DNA of 64,000 nucleotides from Algibacter miyuki (GTDB lineage: Bacteria > Bacteroidota > Bacteroidia > Flavobacteriales > Flavobacteriaceae). The first letter of the stretch is position 1. Each line of letters opens with the position of its first letter. Positions 43,034 through 52,338 of this stretch are shown here, one piece after another. A program made the translations under genes and the position numbers. The notes below the pieces were generated by a model. It did not search any database. It was not told the DNA's origin and was given only the letters and a program-made list of their open reading frames with translations. The DNA is taken from the NCBI RefSeq assembly GCF_042427745.1, contig NZ_JBHMFA010000005.1; one strand, given 5' to 3'.

Positions 43034-44413
43034 TTAAATATTTAGTGAATTAAACAAAGTAATTACTTGTGAACTTGATGGGCGCGGTGCATCGGTTTGA
43101 ACAATATCTCCTTTTGGATCTATAAGTATAAATCTAGGGATACTTTCAATTTTATAATCTATAACAAATTGAGAACCTCCAGAGTTATCACTAAATAACT
43201 GAATACCGGTTAGGTTTTTACCAGCAACCATTTCTTTCCACGTTTTAAAATCTGATTCTTGATCTATAGAAATACTGACAAACTCAATGTTTTTACCATG
43301 ATATTGTTTTTCCAATTTTTTAAGCGATGGAATCTCTCTTATGCAAGGTCCACACCATGTTGCCCAAACATCAATATAAACGTACTTTCCTTTTAAATCG
43401 TCTAACGAAGTTGTTCCTCCTGCAAAATTTCTATAATTAATAAATTTTGGAGATGGTTTTCCTGCCTTTAAACCTGTAAGGTTATTATACTTTTGAATAA
43501 TAACATCGTTGTTATGTTCATTTGTAGAATGATCTAAAAATAGATTATACAATGCTTCAATATCCGAACTTGTATCCATATAGGCGTTAGCGAAATCGAA
43601 CAAAACGCTATTTTTAATCGTTTGATTCTTTATAGAAGCCGCTGTTTTTATGGCTGCTATATCTTTAGCAATGTTGTCTTTTTTGGATAATTCATTCGAA
43701 ATATCAGAAAAATGAGTCATTAGAATATTTTTATAACTATTAGAAAACTTAAAATCTTCTTCATTGTTATAATCAAAATCAGCCATCTCAACTAAAAACG
43801 TATCATCGACTTCAAAAGCTTTGTTTTTAGTGAAATAAACATGTGCTTTTTCATAGCGTAAAAGCCAATTGAAATATTCGTAGGTAATGTTACGTTTATC
43901 TTTTTCAGCAAAACCAACTGGAAGATTTTTCGAGTTAGTAAGAAGTTCTTCTTGTTGCTTTTTTATACTGACAAGTTTTGATTTATACTCGGATTGATTC
44001 AAGCTAAAAGTTTCCTGCGGACTTCCTATAGCATTAGAGAATATTTTTGTTTTTTCTAATAAATATATACTCGCGGAAGCACCTTTCCCTGAAATTGCAA
44101 CAGTATTCAAATAATCTTTTTTATCCAAAGAAATATGTAAACTATCGCCTGGTGTTACGTGTAAAAGTAAAGCCTGTTGCGGCCCCGTATAAAGCGTGTA
44201 TAATTCTGAGTCGGTGCGAAGAGTATCCCTAAAAACACCATCTGCGGAAACATTAATGGTGAACTTATTTGCGGCGTCATTACCTTTTACTAAAGATAAT
44301 TTACTAGCATTATTATTAGTTATTTTACCAGTAATTATAGCAAAATCTTTATCTGAATTTGAATTACAGGCCATAATAAATAGGGCAAGCAAAGCATAAA
44401 GTCCTTTTTTCAT
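43034..44413 (-). CDS. TlpA-family thiol-disulfide oxidoreductase lipoprotein
   Basis: The 459-residue protein has a lipoprotein signal (lipobox Cys16 in 'IMAC-N'). Residues 30-110 form a DUF4369-like beta domain, the middle is helical, and the C-terminal 140 residues are thioredoxin-like with 'VDVWATWCGPCIREIPSLKKL' (the CPxC-type CGPC active site) and a cis-proline-containing 'ESIPRFILIDPKG'. It probably reduces or isomerises disulfides at the outer face. It is the last gene of the run 47447-43034, 25 bp after the substrate-binding-like gene. Confidence 0.92.
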   Translation of the reverse strand: MKKGLYALLALFIMACNSNSDKDFAIITGKITNNNASKLSLVKGNDAANKFTINVSADGVFRDTLRTDSELYTLYTGPQQALLLHVTPGDSLHISLDKKDYLNTVAISGKGASASIYLLEKTKIFSNAIGSPQETFSLNQSEYKSKLVSIKKQQEELLTNSKNLPVGFAEKDKRNITYEYFNWLLRYEKAHVYFTKNKAFEVDDTFLVEMADFDYNNEEDFKFSNSYKNILMTHFSDISNELSKKDNIAKDIAAIKTAASIKNQTIKNSVLFDFANAYMDTSSDIEALYNLFLDHSTNEHNNDVIIQKYNNLTGLKAGKPSPKFINYRNFAGGTTSLDDLKGKYVYIDVWATWCGPCIREIPSLKKLEKQYHGKNIEFVSISIDQESDFKTWKEMVAGKNLTGIQLFSDNSGGSQFVIDYKIESIPRFILIDPKGDIVQTDAPRPSSSQVITLFNSLNI

Positions 44414-44438
44414 TTTTAAGAAATATTTAATCTGTAGA

Positions 44439-45293
44439 TTATAATTTGTGAGTTAACCTGTTATAATCTATAATTTCAGGAATGATGTTTAATGCAAAAA
44501 GTTCTTTTTGTACATGATCTAAAGTCTCTTTATCTATTAACTCTTGAGACCATTCCGTAATACTTAACCATTCTTGAACATCTTCTATTTGCTGCTCATA
44601 GCGGTTAGCAATAGTTTTATCTATACTCGGAATGTCTTTAAATTCAGCAGTTGTATTATTAACAATATTCAAAATAGACTTTAATGTTTCAGGATTATTT
44701 TCAATAAAATCTTCACGAACGGCAATCACAAAACACGGCCATGGCGAAGGACAATTATCTATACGTCTAAAAACACCTGAATCAACCAATGGTTTGGTGG
44801 TGAATTTTTCCCATAAAAAATAATCACCTTTTCCACTTGTAAGACCTTCTACAGCTCCATCGAGGTTTTTTATAACTTCAAAATCTAAATCTTTTTCTAA
44901 ATCCCAATCGTGATTTTGTGCATTTATATAAGCCATTAAATGCGAGCCAGAACCAAACCGACTAATAGCGGCTTTGGTACCTTTTAAATCGGCAACGGTT
45001 TTATACGTTGAATTTTGAGCCACGTGAACGCCCCAATTTAATGGTGTTTGCACAAAAGTTTGCACAATTTTACTTGGGTTACCTTCAATAATATCCTTTA
45101 CAATACCTTCGGTTAGTATTACGGCAATATCAATATCACCATCGCGCAAAGCCTTACACATAGCACCTGTACCACCGTAATAATCATGCCAACGCAAGTT
45201 GATGTTTTCGTCTTTATACTCCCCGTTTTTCAGTGTTAAATACCAAGCTAAATTAAAATGCTCTGGCACACCACCTATATTTACTTTTTTCAT
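44439..45293 (-). CDS. Substrate-binding-domain protein, NMT1/THI5-like, without signal peptide
   Basis: The 284-residue protein resembles periplasmic binding proteins of the NMT1/THI5 (ABC transporter) group: 'IGGVPEHFNLAWYLTLKNGEYKDENINLRW', 'GDIDIAVILTEGIVKDII', 'LKGTKAAISRFGSGSHLMAY' and 'GDYFLWEKFTTKPLVDSG'. It lacks a signal peptide (starts MKKVNIGGVPEHFN), and no ABC permease or ATPase gene is nearby. It may be a cytoplasmic binding protein or enzyme such as a menaquinone- or pyrimidine-related variant. It sits 11 bp after the phosphorylase gene. Confidence 0.85.
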   Translation of the reverse strand: MKKVNIGGVPEHFNLAWYLTLKNGEYKDENINLRWHDYYGGTGAMCKALRDGDIDIAVILTEGIVKDIIEGNPSKIVQTFVQTPLNWGVHVAQNSTYKTVADLKGTKAAISRFGSGSHLMAYINAQNHDWDLEKDLDFEVIKNLDGAVEGLTSGKGDYFLWEKFTTKPLVDSGVFRRIDNCPSPWPCFVIAVREDFIENNPETLKSILNIVNNTTAEFKDIPSIDKTIANRYEQQIEDVQEWLSITEWSQELIDKETLDHVQKELFALNIIPEIIDYNRLTHKL

Positions 45294-45304
45294 TTGTTAA
45301 ACTG

Positions 45305-46180
45305 CTACTCGGCTATTTTATTAAGCGCGAATTGAATTAAATTATTAACTATACCTTCCGGATTTTCACTAAACGTACCATTTGCGCGATTGGCTATAAT
45401 AGCGTTTAAGGATACCGCTCGATGCCCTAACAACTTTGATAAGCCATAAATGGCCGATGTTTCCATTTCTAAATTTGTTATTCTGAAATCTTTAAATTTG
45501 AAAGTATCAATTTTATTATTTACGTCAGCATCTTGAAGCGCCAAACGTAGTACACGACCTTGTGGACCATAAAAACCGTTTGCGGTTACTGTAATACCTT
45601 TGAATATTTTTTGAGCACCTACTGTAAATTTTTCAGCTAAACTACTACTGTTTTCAATAATAATTGGTCTAGACTTATTTTGATGCCAATCGCTATGTTT
45701 TATAAATGCATCTTCAATCTCAGGATGCGAAATGTTTTCAATTTGATAGGAGTGAAGTGTACCATTAATATCCATACCATGCGAGCTTAATAAAAATGAA
45801 TCTACGGGAATATCAGCCTGTAAAGACCCCGAAGTACCAATTCTAATAATATCAAGACTCACTAGGTTTGCGTTAATTTCTCTAGTTTCCAAATTGATAT
45901 TCACTAAAGCATCCAATTCGTTTAAAACAATATCAATATTATCAGACCCAATACCTGTTGAAATAACAGTAATACGTTTGCCTTTATAATGTCCTGTTTG
46001 AGTTTTAAATTCACGTTTATGTGTTTCGAATTCAATGCTATCAAAATGTTCTGTAATTTTACTAACACGATCAGGATCGCCAACAAAAATAATGGTATTT
46101 GCTAAATTTTCGGGTTTTAAATTTAGATGATAAACACTACCATCTGGATTTAAAATAAGTTCAGATTCTTTAATTGGCAT
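45305..46180 (-). CDS. Nucleoside phosphorylase (uridine phosphorylase-like)
   Basis: The protein of 291 residues from the ATG at 46180 has 'TIIFVGDPDRV', 'VISTGIGSDNIDIVLNEL', 'IIRIGTSGSLQADI' and 'NLEMETSAIYGLSKLLGHRAVSLNAIIANRANG', the motifs of the PNP/UDP phosphorylase family. It would cleave a nucleoside with phosphate to a base and ribose-1-phosphate. The longer start at 46249 runs into the DUF1835 gene; the ATG at 46180 gives an 11-base overlap with that gene's end, typical of coupling. Confidence 0.92.
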   Translation of the reverse strand: MPIKESELILNPDGSVYHLNLKPENLANTIIFVGDPDRVSKITEHFDSIEFETHKREFKTQTGHYKGKRITVISTGIGSDNIDIVLNELDALVNINLETREINANLVSLDIIRIGTSGSLQADIPVDSFLLSSHGMDINGTLHSYQIENISHPEIEDAFIKHSDWHQNKSRPIIIENSSSLAEKFTVGAQKIFKGITVTANGFYGPQGRVLRLALQDADVNNKIDTFKFKDFRITNLEMETSAIYGLSKLLGHRAVSLNAIIANRANGTFSENPEGIVNNLIQFALNKIAE

Positions 46181-47114
46181 CAGAGATCGTTTTAATAAGT
46201 TTGTTTTCAGATTTACTAAAGTAGAAATCATATTTTTTAATACCACCAAAATACATATTACTGTCTATTTGACTTGAAAAATTATGACCGCCTAAAAGGG
46301 CTTCATGGCCATCTCTATTTAACGTAATACTGCTTTTTTCTTCAGTTAAAAACAAACTTAATTTATTAATAGTTCTAGAAAGTTGTAAGTCATTATAACC
46401 GTAGTACCCCTGATAATTTAAGGCATATCCTAATAAGTGGTTTTTCGATTTTATATTATAATCTTTTACTATTTTTAAAATATTACGTTCTAAAATATTG
46501 AGTCCATTTATTGAATCTGGAAAACGTTCTAAATGCGCTTTTAAGCAGTTGCTTAAATATTTAAAATTAGACGGTTTTACAATAATAGGTTTTAATAAAT
46601 TATGATCTTTACCACAGTAAATACCCCAAACGGTTGTTGCCATATCAATATCCGCATCATTTAAATATACTTTATTTTTATAATGACTTTGAAGTTGCGA
46701 CCCATTTAATTCTGAAAAAGTAGATAAGTTTTTACTTCCTGGAGTTCTACCACTACAAACTAGCGACATTGGTAGTTTTATCTTTTTCTGATGAATTAAG
46801 CTAATAACAGCAACCATATTAATGTGGCAGTATAAATGATAATCAAACCAAAGGACAATTTCTGAATACCTGTTTTTAGCTTCATTTAATTGTTCTAAAG
46901 CTTGTTCTACTTTACTTAAGTCTAAATCGATATCGTAGAAGTCGCTTAAAAACTCACTACGCAATTTTACTGATTCATCGGATATAATATGTTCTGTAGT
47001 TCTGCCTTCGCAAAACATTTCTTGCCATGTAAATTGTGCACCAGGAATCTCTAATTCCTTTAAACGAGATGATAGGTTTCCACCATTCGTAATATGTAAA
47101 ATTTGTTTTTCCAT
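46170..47114 (-). CDS. DUF1835 family protein
   Basis: The 314-residue protein carries a DUF1835-like N-terminus: 'ILHITNGGNLSSRLKELEIPGAQFTWQEMFCEG' with 'IVLWFDYHLYCHINMVAVI' further on. A DUF3658-like C-terminal part may follow (about 200-310). No function is established. It starts 3 bp from the SUI1 gene and overlaps the phosphorylase gene. Confidence 0.8.
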   Translation of the reverse strand: MEKQILHITNGGNLSSRLKELEIPGAQFTWQEMFCEGRTTEHIISDESVKLRSEFLSDFYDIDLDLSKVEQALEQLNEAKNRYSEIVLWFDYHLYCHINMVAVISLIHQKKIKLPMSLVCSGRTPGSKNLSTFSELNGSQLQSHYKNKVYLNDADIDMATTVWGIYCGKDHNLLKPIIVKPSNFKYLSNCLKAHLERFPDSINGLNILERNILKIVKDYNIKSKNHLLGYALNYQGYYGYNDLQLSRTINKLSLFLTEEKSSITLNRDGHEALLGGHNFSSQIDSNMYFGGIKKYDFYFSKSENKLIKTISDAN

Positions 47115-47117
47115 AAA

Positions 47118-47447
47118 TTAACCTCCAACACGTTTTACATTAAACCCTTTAGCTTTTAGCATAGCCATTATTTTATCTCGGTAATCGCCTTGAATTATAA
47201 TTTTATCATCCTTAAAACTTCCACCAACACTCAATGTTGTTTTAATTTCTTTAGCTAAAATCTTGAAATCTTCGGTAGCACCTGTATAACCATCCAATAT
47301 GGTTATGGGTTTTCCTTTCCGTTTTTCGTATTTGCAAAGTATAGGGTCATCTTGCATCCAAATACCACCTGCAGCATCTGCTGTTTCTGGTTTTTCTTCT
47401 TCAATATGATCGGGGAATAAGTTTTTTAGTTGATCTTGTAAATCCAT
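47118..47447 (-). CDS. SUI1/eIF1-like translation factor (YciH type)
   Basis: The 109-residue protein matches bacterial SUI1 homologues: 'KYEKRKGKPITILDGYTG', 'LKTTLSVGGSFKDDKIIIQGDYRDKI' and 'KAKGFNVKRVGG' at the C-terminus. Bacterial members may influence translation start choice. It is the first gene of the DUF1835-phosphorylase-binding protein run. Confidence 0.92.
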   Translation of the reverse strand: MDLQDQLKNLFPDHIEEEKPETADAAGGIWMQDDPILCKYEKRKGKPITILDGYTGATEDFKILAKEIKTTLSVGGSFKDDKIIIQGDYRDKIMAMLKAKGFNVKRVGG

Positions 47448-47495
47448 GGTTTAAAAGGGTGTCTCTGCTTAAAATAACGTTGACTTTTTACGGGG

Positions 47496-48443
47496 TTATT
47501 TTTTAAGACCTAATTCAATTAAACGTTCGTTTAAAAACTCTCCAGCCGTGATATCCTCAAATTTTTTCGGATTATTTTCATCAATACAACCTTCTAAAAC
47601 ATCTAATTTCATGGCGCTTATTGGATGCATAAAAAATGGAATAGAATAACGTGATGTTCCCCATAATTCTTTTGGAGGGTTTACAACACGATGGATAGTA
47701 GATTTTAATTTATTATTAGTGTGTCGCGAAAGCATATCTCCAACATTTATCATTAATTCATCAGCTTCGGCAATGGCATCAATCCATTCCCCTTTATGGT
47801 TTTGCACTTGTAAACCACGACCTTGAGCTCCCATTAACAAAGTAATCAAATTAATATCACCATGAGCCGCTGCACGAACCGCTTCTTTAGGTTCTTCTTG
47901 TATTGGCGGGTAATGTATAGGTCTTAAAATGGAATTTCCATTATGAATATAATCATCAAAATAAGTTTCTTCTAAATTTAAATGTAAAGCCAAAGCACGC
48001 AATACATATTTAGCCGTTTTTTCTAACATGCGGTAAGTTTCTTTCCCAACCTCGTTAAATTCAGCAAGCTCATTAACCGTAACATTCTCTGGATATTCAG
48101 CTTTTAATTCGTCATTATCTTCAACATATTGTCCAAAATGCCAAAACTCCTTTAAATCACCTTCTTTTTTACCTTTTGCGCTTTCCTTTCCGAAAGACAC
48201 ATAGCCACGTTGCCCGCCAATTCCAGGGATTTCATATTTCCTTTTGGTTTCAATTGGTAAGTTGAAAAAGTTTTTCACTTCTCCATATAAATTTTCAACT
48301 AAAGCATCATCCAAAAAATGACCTTTAAGTGCCACAAAGCCAATATCTTCATAAGCTTTGCCAATGGCATCTACAAATTGCTGCTTTTTTTCGGCATCGC
48401 CCGAAGTAAAATCTTTTAAATTAACACTTGGTATAATATTCAT
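47496..48443 (-). CDS. Isopenicillin N synthase-family 2-oxoglutarate/Fe(II) dioxygenase
   Basis: The 315-residue enzyme has 'IPSVNLKDF' at the N-terminus and the Fe-binding HxD...H motif as 'AAHGDINLITLLM' and 'STIHRVVNPP', with 'RYSIPFF' (the RxS co-substrate motif). Substrates of these enzymes range from gibberellins to ethylene precursors; the bacterial flavobacterial homologues are uncharacterised. It is divergent from the E1 dehydrogenase gene. Confidence 0.9.
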   Translation of the reverse strand: MNIIPSVNLKDFTSGDAEKKQQFVDAIGKAYEDIGFVALKGHFLDDALVENLYGEVKNFFNLPIETKRKYEIPGIGGQRGYVSFGKESAKGKKEGDLKEFWHFGQYVEDNDELKAEYPENVTVNELAEFNEVGKETYRMLEKTAKYVLRALALHLNLEETYFDDYIHNGNSILRPIHYPPIQEEPKEAVRAAAHGDINLITLLMGAQGRGLQVQNHKGEWIDAIAEADELMINVGDMLSRHTNNKLKSTIHRVVNPPKELWGTSRYSIPFFMHPISAMKLDVLEGCIDENNPKKFEDITAGEFLNERLIELGLKK

Positions 48444-48547
48444 TATGAAATAATTTTAGTCAATGTATTACAAATGTACAAAAACATTGGAGAGTTTTAT
48501 AAGTCGTTTTTTTTATTAACGATTTACACCTTTGCACACATTTATAC

Positions 48548-48555
48548 TATATTTG
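48548..48555 (+). promoter_or_regulatory. -7 box of the E1 dehydrogenase gene
   Basis: TATATTTG matches TAnnTTTG and lies 18 bp before the ATG at 48574. Confidence 0.5.
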
Positions 48556-48573
48556 AGAGACTAATATTTTTTT

Positions 48574-50565
48574 ATGGGCACGACAAATTTTAATTATCAA
48601 ACGGAAAATTTGGATAACAGCTTACTTTTAGAGTTGTACAAAAACATGCTAAAACCTAGGTTAATCGAGGAGAAGATGCTGGTTTTGTTGCGTCAGGGAA
48701 AAATTAGTAAATGGTTTTCTGGAATTGGACAAGAAGCTATTTCCGTGGGCGTAACCATGGCTTTAAATACTTCGGAATACATCCTGCCAATGCACCGAAA
48801 CTTAGGCGTATTTACCACCAGAAATATTCCACTAAATCGCTTATTTGCACAATGGCAAGGCAAGAAATCGGGTTTTACAAAAGGACGCGATCGTTCGTTT
48901 CACTTTGGAACACAAGAATTTAAAATCATTGGAATGATTTCGCATTTAGGTCCACAATTAGGTGTTGCCGATGGTATTGCTTTGGTGTCTAAACTGAAAG
49001 ATAAAAATGAAGTTACCGCTGTTTTTACAGGAGAGGGTGGCACAAGTGAAGGTGATTTCCATGAAGCTTTAAATGTAGCATCTGTTTGGCAATTACCCGT
49101 TTTATTTTGTGTTGAAAACAATGGTTATGGTTTATCTACACCAACATCTGAACAATATTATTGTGAACATATTGCCGATCGTGGAAAAGGTTATGGCATG
49201 GAGTCGCATATTATTGACGGAAATAATGTGGTTGAAGTTTACACCAAAATGCATGAAATAACAAAAAGTGTACGACTAAATCCTCGTCCTGTTTTAATAG
49301 AATTTAAAACTTTTAGAATACGCGGGCATGAAGAGGCGAGTGGCACCAAATATGTTCCAGAAACACTCATGGAAACTTGGTCAAAAAAAGATCCCATCGC
49401 AAATTTTGAAGTGTTTTTGAAAGAAAAAAATATTTTACATGAAGCTGAAAAAACAGTTATTATCGATGAAATTTCTAATGAAATAAATGATAATTTAGAG
49501 ATTGCGTTTAATGAAAACGAAGTAAACTCAACTAAAACTGAAGAATTAAATGATGTATTTCAAATTAAAGAATATCAATTAGTTGAAGAAAGTGAATTTA
49601 CAGAAAACATTCGTTTTATTGATGCCATTTCCGATGGTTTAAAACAAAGCATGAAACGTTATGATGATTTAGTTATCATGGGACAAGATATTGCTGAATA
49701 TGGAGGCGCTTTTAAAATAACCAATGGTTTTGTTGATGTCTTTGGAAAAGACAGAATTAGGAATACACCCATTTGTGAATCAGCCATAATTGAAACCGCC
49801 ATGGGTTTGTCAATTGCAGGTATTAAAAGCGTTGTAGAAATGCAATTTGCTGATTTTGTAAGCTCCGGATTTAGCCCTGTGGTAAACCTATTGGCAAAAT
49901 CGTTTTACAGATGGAATCAAAATGCCGATGTGGTTATCAGAATGCCTTGCGGCGGCGATGTGGGCGCAGGGCCGTTTCATTCACAAACCAACGAAGCTTG
50001 GTTTACAAAAACTCCTGGTTTAAAAGTGGTATATCCCGCGTTTCCTTATGACGCCAAAGGTTTATTAGCAACAGCTATTAATGACCCAAATCCGGTATTG
50101 TTTTTTGAACATAAAGCCTTGTATAGAAGTATTCGACAAGAAGTTCCTGTAGATTATTATACGCTTCCGCTAGGAAAAGCTTCTATAATTAAATCAGGAG
50201 ATAAAATTACCATTATTAGCTACGGAGCAGCCCTTCATTGGGTATTGAAAACATTAGAAAAACATCCTGAAATTTCTGCCGATGTTATCGATTTACGCAC
50301 GCTCTGCCCGTTGGATACCGAAACTATTTTCAATTCTGTTAAAAACACAGGTAAAGCCATTATTTTACAAGAAGATTCGTTGTTTGGTGGTGTAGCAAGT
50401 GATATTTCAGCCTTAATTATGGAGCAGTGTTTTGAGTATTTGGATGCGCCCGTAAAGCGTGTGGCGAGTATGGAAACACCTATTCCGTTTGCAAAAATAT
50501 TAGAAGACCAATATTTACCAAAAAGCCGCTTTGAAGAAGAACTAATTAAGCTAATAAATTACTAA
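48574..50565 (+). CDS. Fused alpha/beta E1 of branched-chain 2-oxoacid dehydrogenase
   Basis: The 663-residue protein joins an E1 alpha domain (about 1-320) with the thiamine diphosphate motif 'GEGGTSEGDFHEALNVASVWQLP...NNGY' and 'RIRGHEEASGTKY', to an E1 beta domain (about 345-663) with 'MGQDIAEYGGAFKITNG', 'GIKSVVEMQFADF', 'MPCGGDVGAGPFHSQTNEAWF' and 'VIDLRTLCPLDTETI'. The fusion is common in Bacteroidota. It decarboxylates a branched-chain 2-oxoacid, giving acyl-CoA precursors of branched fatty acids; a preference for 2-oxoisovalerate is inferred. E2 and E3 genes are not nearby. Confidence 0.95.
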   Translation: MGTTNFNYQTENLDNSLLLELYKNMLKPRLIEEKMLVLLRQGKISKWFSGIGQEAISVGVTMALNTSEYILPMHRNLGVFTTRNIPLNRLFAQWQGKKSGFTKGRDRSFHFGTQEFKIIGMISHLGPQLGVADGIALVSKLKDKNEVTAVFTGEGGTSEGDFHEALNVASVWQLPVLFCVENNGYGLSTPTSEQYYCEHIADRGKGYGMESHIIDGNNVVEVYTKMHEITKSVRLNPRPVLIEFKTFRIRGHEEASGTKYVPETLMETWSKKDPIANFEVFLKEKNILHEAEKTVIIDEISNEINDNLEIAFNENEVNSTKTEELNDVFQIKEYQLVEESEFTENIRFIDAISDGLKQSMKRYDDLVIMGQDIAEYGGAFKITNGFVDVFGKDRIRNTPICESAIIETAMGLSIAGIKSVVEMQFADFVSSGFSPVVNLLAKSFYRWNQNADVVIRMPCGGDVGAGPFHSQTNEAWFTKTPGLKVVYPAFPYDAKGLLATAINDPNPVLFFEHKALYRSIRQEVPVDYYTLPLGKASIIKSGDKITIISYGAALHWVLKTLEKHPEISADVIDLRTLCPLDTETIFNSVKNTGKAIILQEDSLFGGVASDISALIMEQCFEYLDAPVKRVASMETPIPFAKILEDQYLPKSRFEEELIKLINY

Positions 50566-50618
50566 GTTCCTTTTTTGCCGAAAAGAAACTTAGTAAAATA
50601 ATTTTTCAGAAGAAATCT

Positions 50619-51173
50619 TTATTTAGTTTCCGCTTCCGACAAGATAAAAGGATATGCATTTTTAACTTGTTTTAAATCTGCTTTTGTTAAATTATCAACC
50701 GATTTCTGAAGCACTTTTGCGGCATAATTATGTCTTAATTCAAAATAAGCTTTAGATAGTTCGTTTTGCACAGCAACAAATTGTTTATAGGTGGTAAGCT
50801 TTCCATTTTGCAATGAAACCACAGCTTTCTTTGGATTATCCGAAGCTTCCGGATTCTTTTCGCCGTAGCAATAGTTACAAGAACCATCACCATTATTATC
50901 AATAAAGGCTTTAGTTATGTTTTTCAATTGATCCAAAGAAACCAATTCATCTTCAACCATAATCGCGTCTTCATTATTAATAACGACGCGCAAAATGTTA
51001 CGCTCCTGTTTTATGCTTTCGCAATCCCCAGTAGGGCAATCACTTGGTAAAACACGGTTAATTCCGGTGTCGGAAGAAATTGTAGCGGTTACCAAAAAGA
51101 AAATTAGAAGTAAAAAAGCAATGTCGGCCATGGATCCCGCATTGACCTCAGGAATAAGTTTTGAATGTCTCAT
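50619..51173 (-). CDS. exbD: ExbD/TolR biopolymer transport protein
   Basis: The 184-residue protein has the N-terminal ExbD signature: 'PEVNAGSMADIAFLLLIFFLVT' with the conserved Asp22-region aspartate in the single membrane helix (about 16-35). A periplasmic domain with a Cys-containing insert 'SDCPTGDCES' and 'NGDGSCNYCYGEKN' follows, an insertion unusual for ExbD. No exbB or tonB neighbour is seen. It powers TonB-dependent uptake with ExbB and TonB from elsewhere. Confidence 0.9.
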   Translation of the reverse strand: MRHSKLIPEVNAGSMADIAFLLLIFFLVTATISSDTGINRVLPSDCPTGDCESIKQERNILRVVINNEDAIMVEDELVSLDQLKNITKAFIDNNGDGSCNYCYGEKNPEASDNPKKAVVSLQNGKLTTYKQFVAVQNELSKAYFELRHNYAAKVLQKSVDNLTKADLKQVKNAYPFILSEAETK

Positions 51174-51330
51174 AATTAACTGATTTTTAAAATGTTATTA
51201 TAAATTATGATTCACAAAAATAATACCAAAAAGTAACGTTGTTTATTGTTTAAATTCATTTAGGAACGGTTATTGTATTAATCTTTTCCTAAATAAGGCG
51301 GGCTATAATTGCGTTTTAAATGATAACAAT

Positions 51331-51338
51331 TATCTTTG
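51331..51338 (+). promoter_or_regulatory. -7 box upstream of the secreted protein at 51398
   Basis: TATCTTTG matches TAnnTTTG, 60 bp before the ATG. Confidence 0.4.
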
Positions 51339-51397
51339 AAATCTAATTATACTAGTTCTTTATTAAGTATTTATAATTAAAAAGCGCTTAACAACCA

Positions 51398-52075
51398 ATG
51401 AAGTTTCATTTTTCATTTTTTATATTTTTTGTATGCACTATATCTAGTTTTGCACAAATAGACAGCAGGAATAAATCAATACCTTTTCCTGTGATTGAAA
51501 GTGTAAAGGATACTTTAAAGGCGGAAATACCGAAACCTTCAACACCTATTGAAGCTGAAACGAAACCTTTAAACGGGATGAACGCACCTAGAGTTTCAAC
51601 CGATTTAAATTTCCCTAAAAAGGAACTTTCAATGTTTCCGGAGGAAGAATTTGGAAACCCTGGAGAGTTATTTACCAAAAATTTAGACCGACAAGCTAAA
51701 GCCGTTTTGCCTGATGGTCATGGAGAAAACAGCGGTTTAAAAGAAGATGCCTTTTGGGGAGATTACCATACAAAATCATTATATATCGAAATTAAGTGTC
51801 GAGATTATAGCGCTGTGGATGGCGATTTACTACGTATTTTTGTAAATGGCGATGTTGTTCGATCTAATGTTTACTTAGGAAGGGCTTTTAGTACCTATAG
51901 ATTGAAGCTGTTAGAAGGCGCTAATAAAATTGCTTTTTATGCAATTAACACCGGTTCTTCTGGTCCGAATACGGCAGAATACCGCATAGTGGACGAAACA
52001 GGTGCTGTAATAGCCAATAAAGTTTGGGCTCTAGAAAAAGGCGTAAAAGTAACGGTTGTTGTCGTGAAGGATTAA
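51398..52075 (+). CDS. Secreted protein of unknown function
   Basis: The 225-residue protein has a signal peptide (MKFHFSFFIFFVCTISS, cleavage at FAQ). A proline- and charged-residue-rich region (about 20-90) leads to a C-terminal beta domain with 'WGDYHTKSLYIEIKCRDYSAVDGDLLRIFVNGDVV' and 'YRLKLLEGANKIAFYAINTGSSGPNTAEYRI', which looks like a beta-sandwich binding module. I do not recognise the family. It stands alone. Confidence 0.75.
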   Translation: MKFHFSFFIFFVCTISSFAQIDSRNKSIPFPVIESVKDTLKAEIPKPSTPIEAETKPLNGMNAPRVSTDLNFPKKELSMFPEEEFGNPGELFTKNLDRQAKAVLPDGHGENSGLKEDAFWGDYHTKSLYIEIKCRDYSAVDGDLLRIFVNGDVVRSNVYLGRAFSTYRLKLLEGANKIAFYAINTGSSGPNTAEYRIVDETGAVIANKVWALEKGVKVTVVVVKD

Positions 52076-52107
52076 ATTTCTTCTTCCTTTACCATACTTA
52101 ATTCTTT

Positions 52108-52308
52108 TTAATATGTTTTATATAAGTGAAGGAACATAGCTGCTATCTCTAAGATTCCGATTATAATCATAACTATAGCGAAACTTTTGTAATTTGAATA
52201 CACTAGAAAAAGTAAACCCACCACAATCGAAACAATACTAAGACTTTCTGTAAAAAGATATAAAGTTTTTAACTATTTAAAAAATCGATAATCTAATTCA
52301 TGGGTATA
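52108..52308 (-). pseudogene. Remnant of a small membrane protein gene (possible)
   Basis: On the minus strand the frame ending at TAA 52108-52110 encodes 54 residues with two hydrophobic helices ('SIVSIVVGLLFLVY', 'FAIVMIIIGILEIAAMF'). It is interrupted upstream by TAG at 52273-52275, beyond which the same frame continues with 'HELDYRFFK' up to a TAA at 52309-52311. There is no start codon in either part. The hydrophobic pattern suggests a once intact two-helix protein that has decayed. It follows the aldo/keto reductase gene on the same strand. Confidence 0.35.
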
Positions 52309-52338
52309 TTATTTAATTTGTACCGCTGTCGTTAGAGT

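Noticed and set aside
46181..46249. Upstream extension of the nucleoside phosphorylase
   Set aside because: The added residues lie inside the DUF1835 gene and precede the conserved N-terminus; ATG at 46180 fits the family length.
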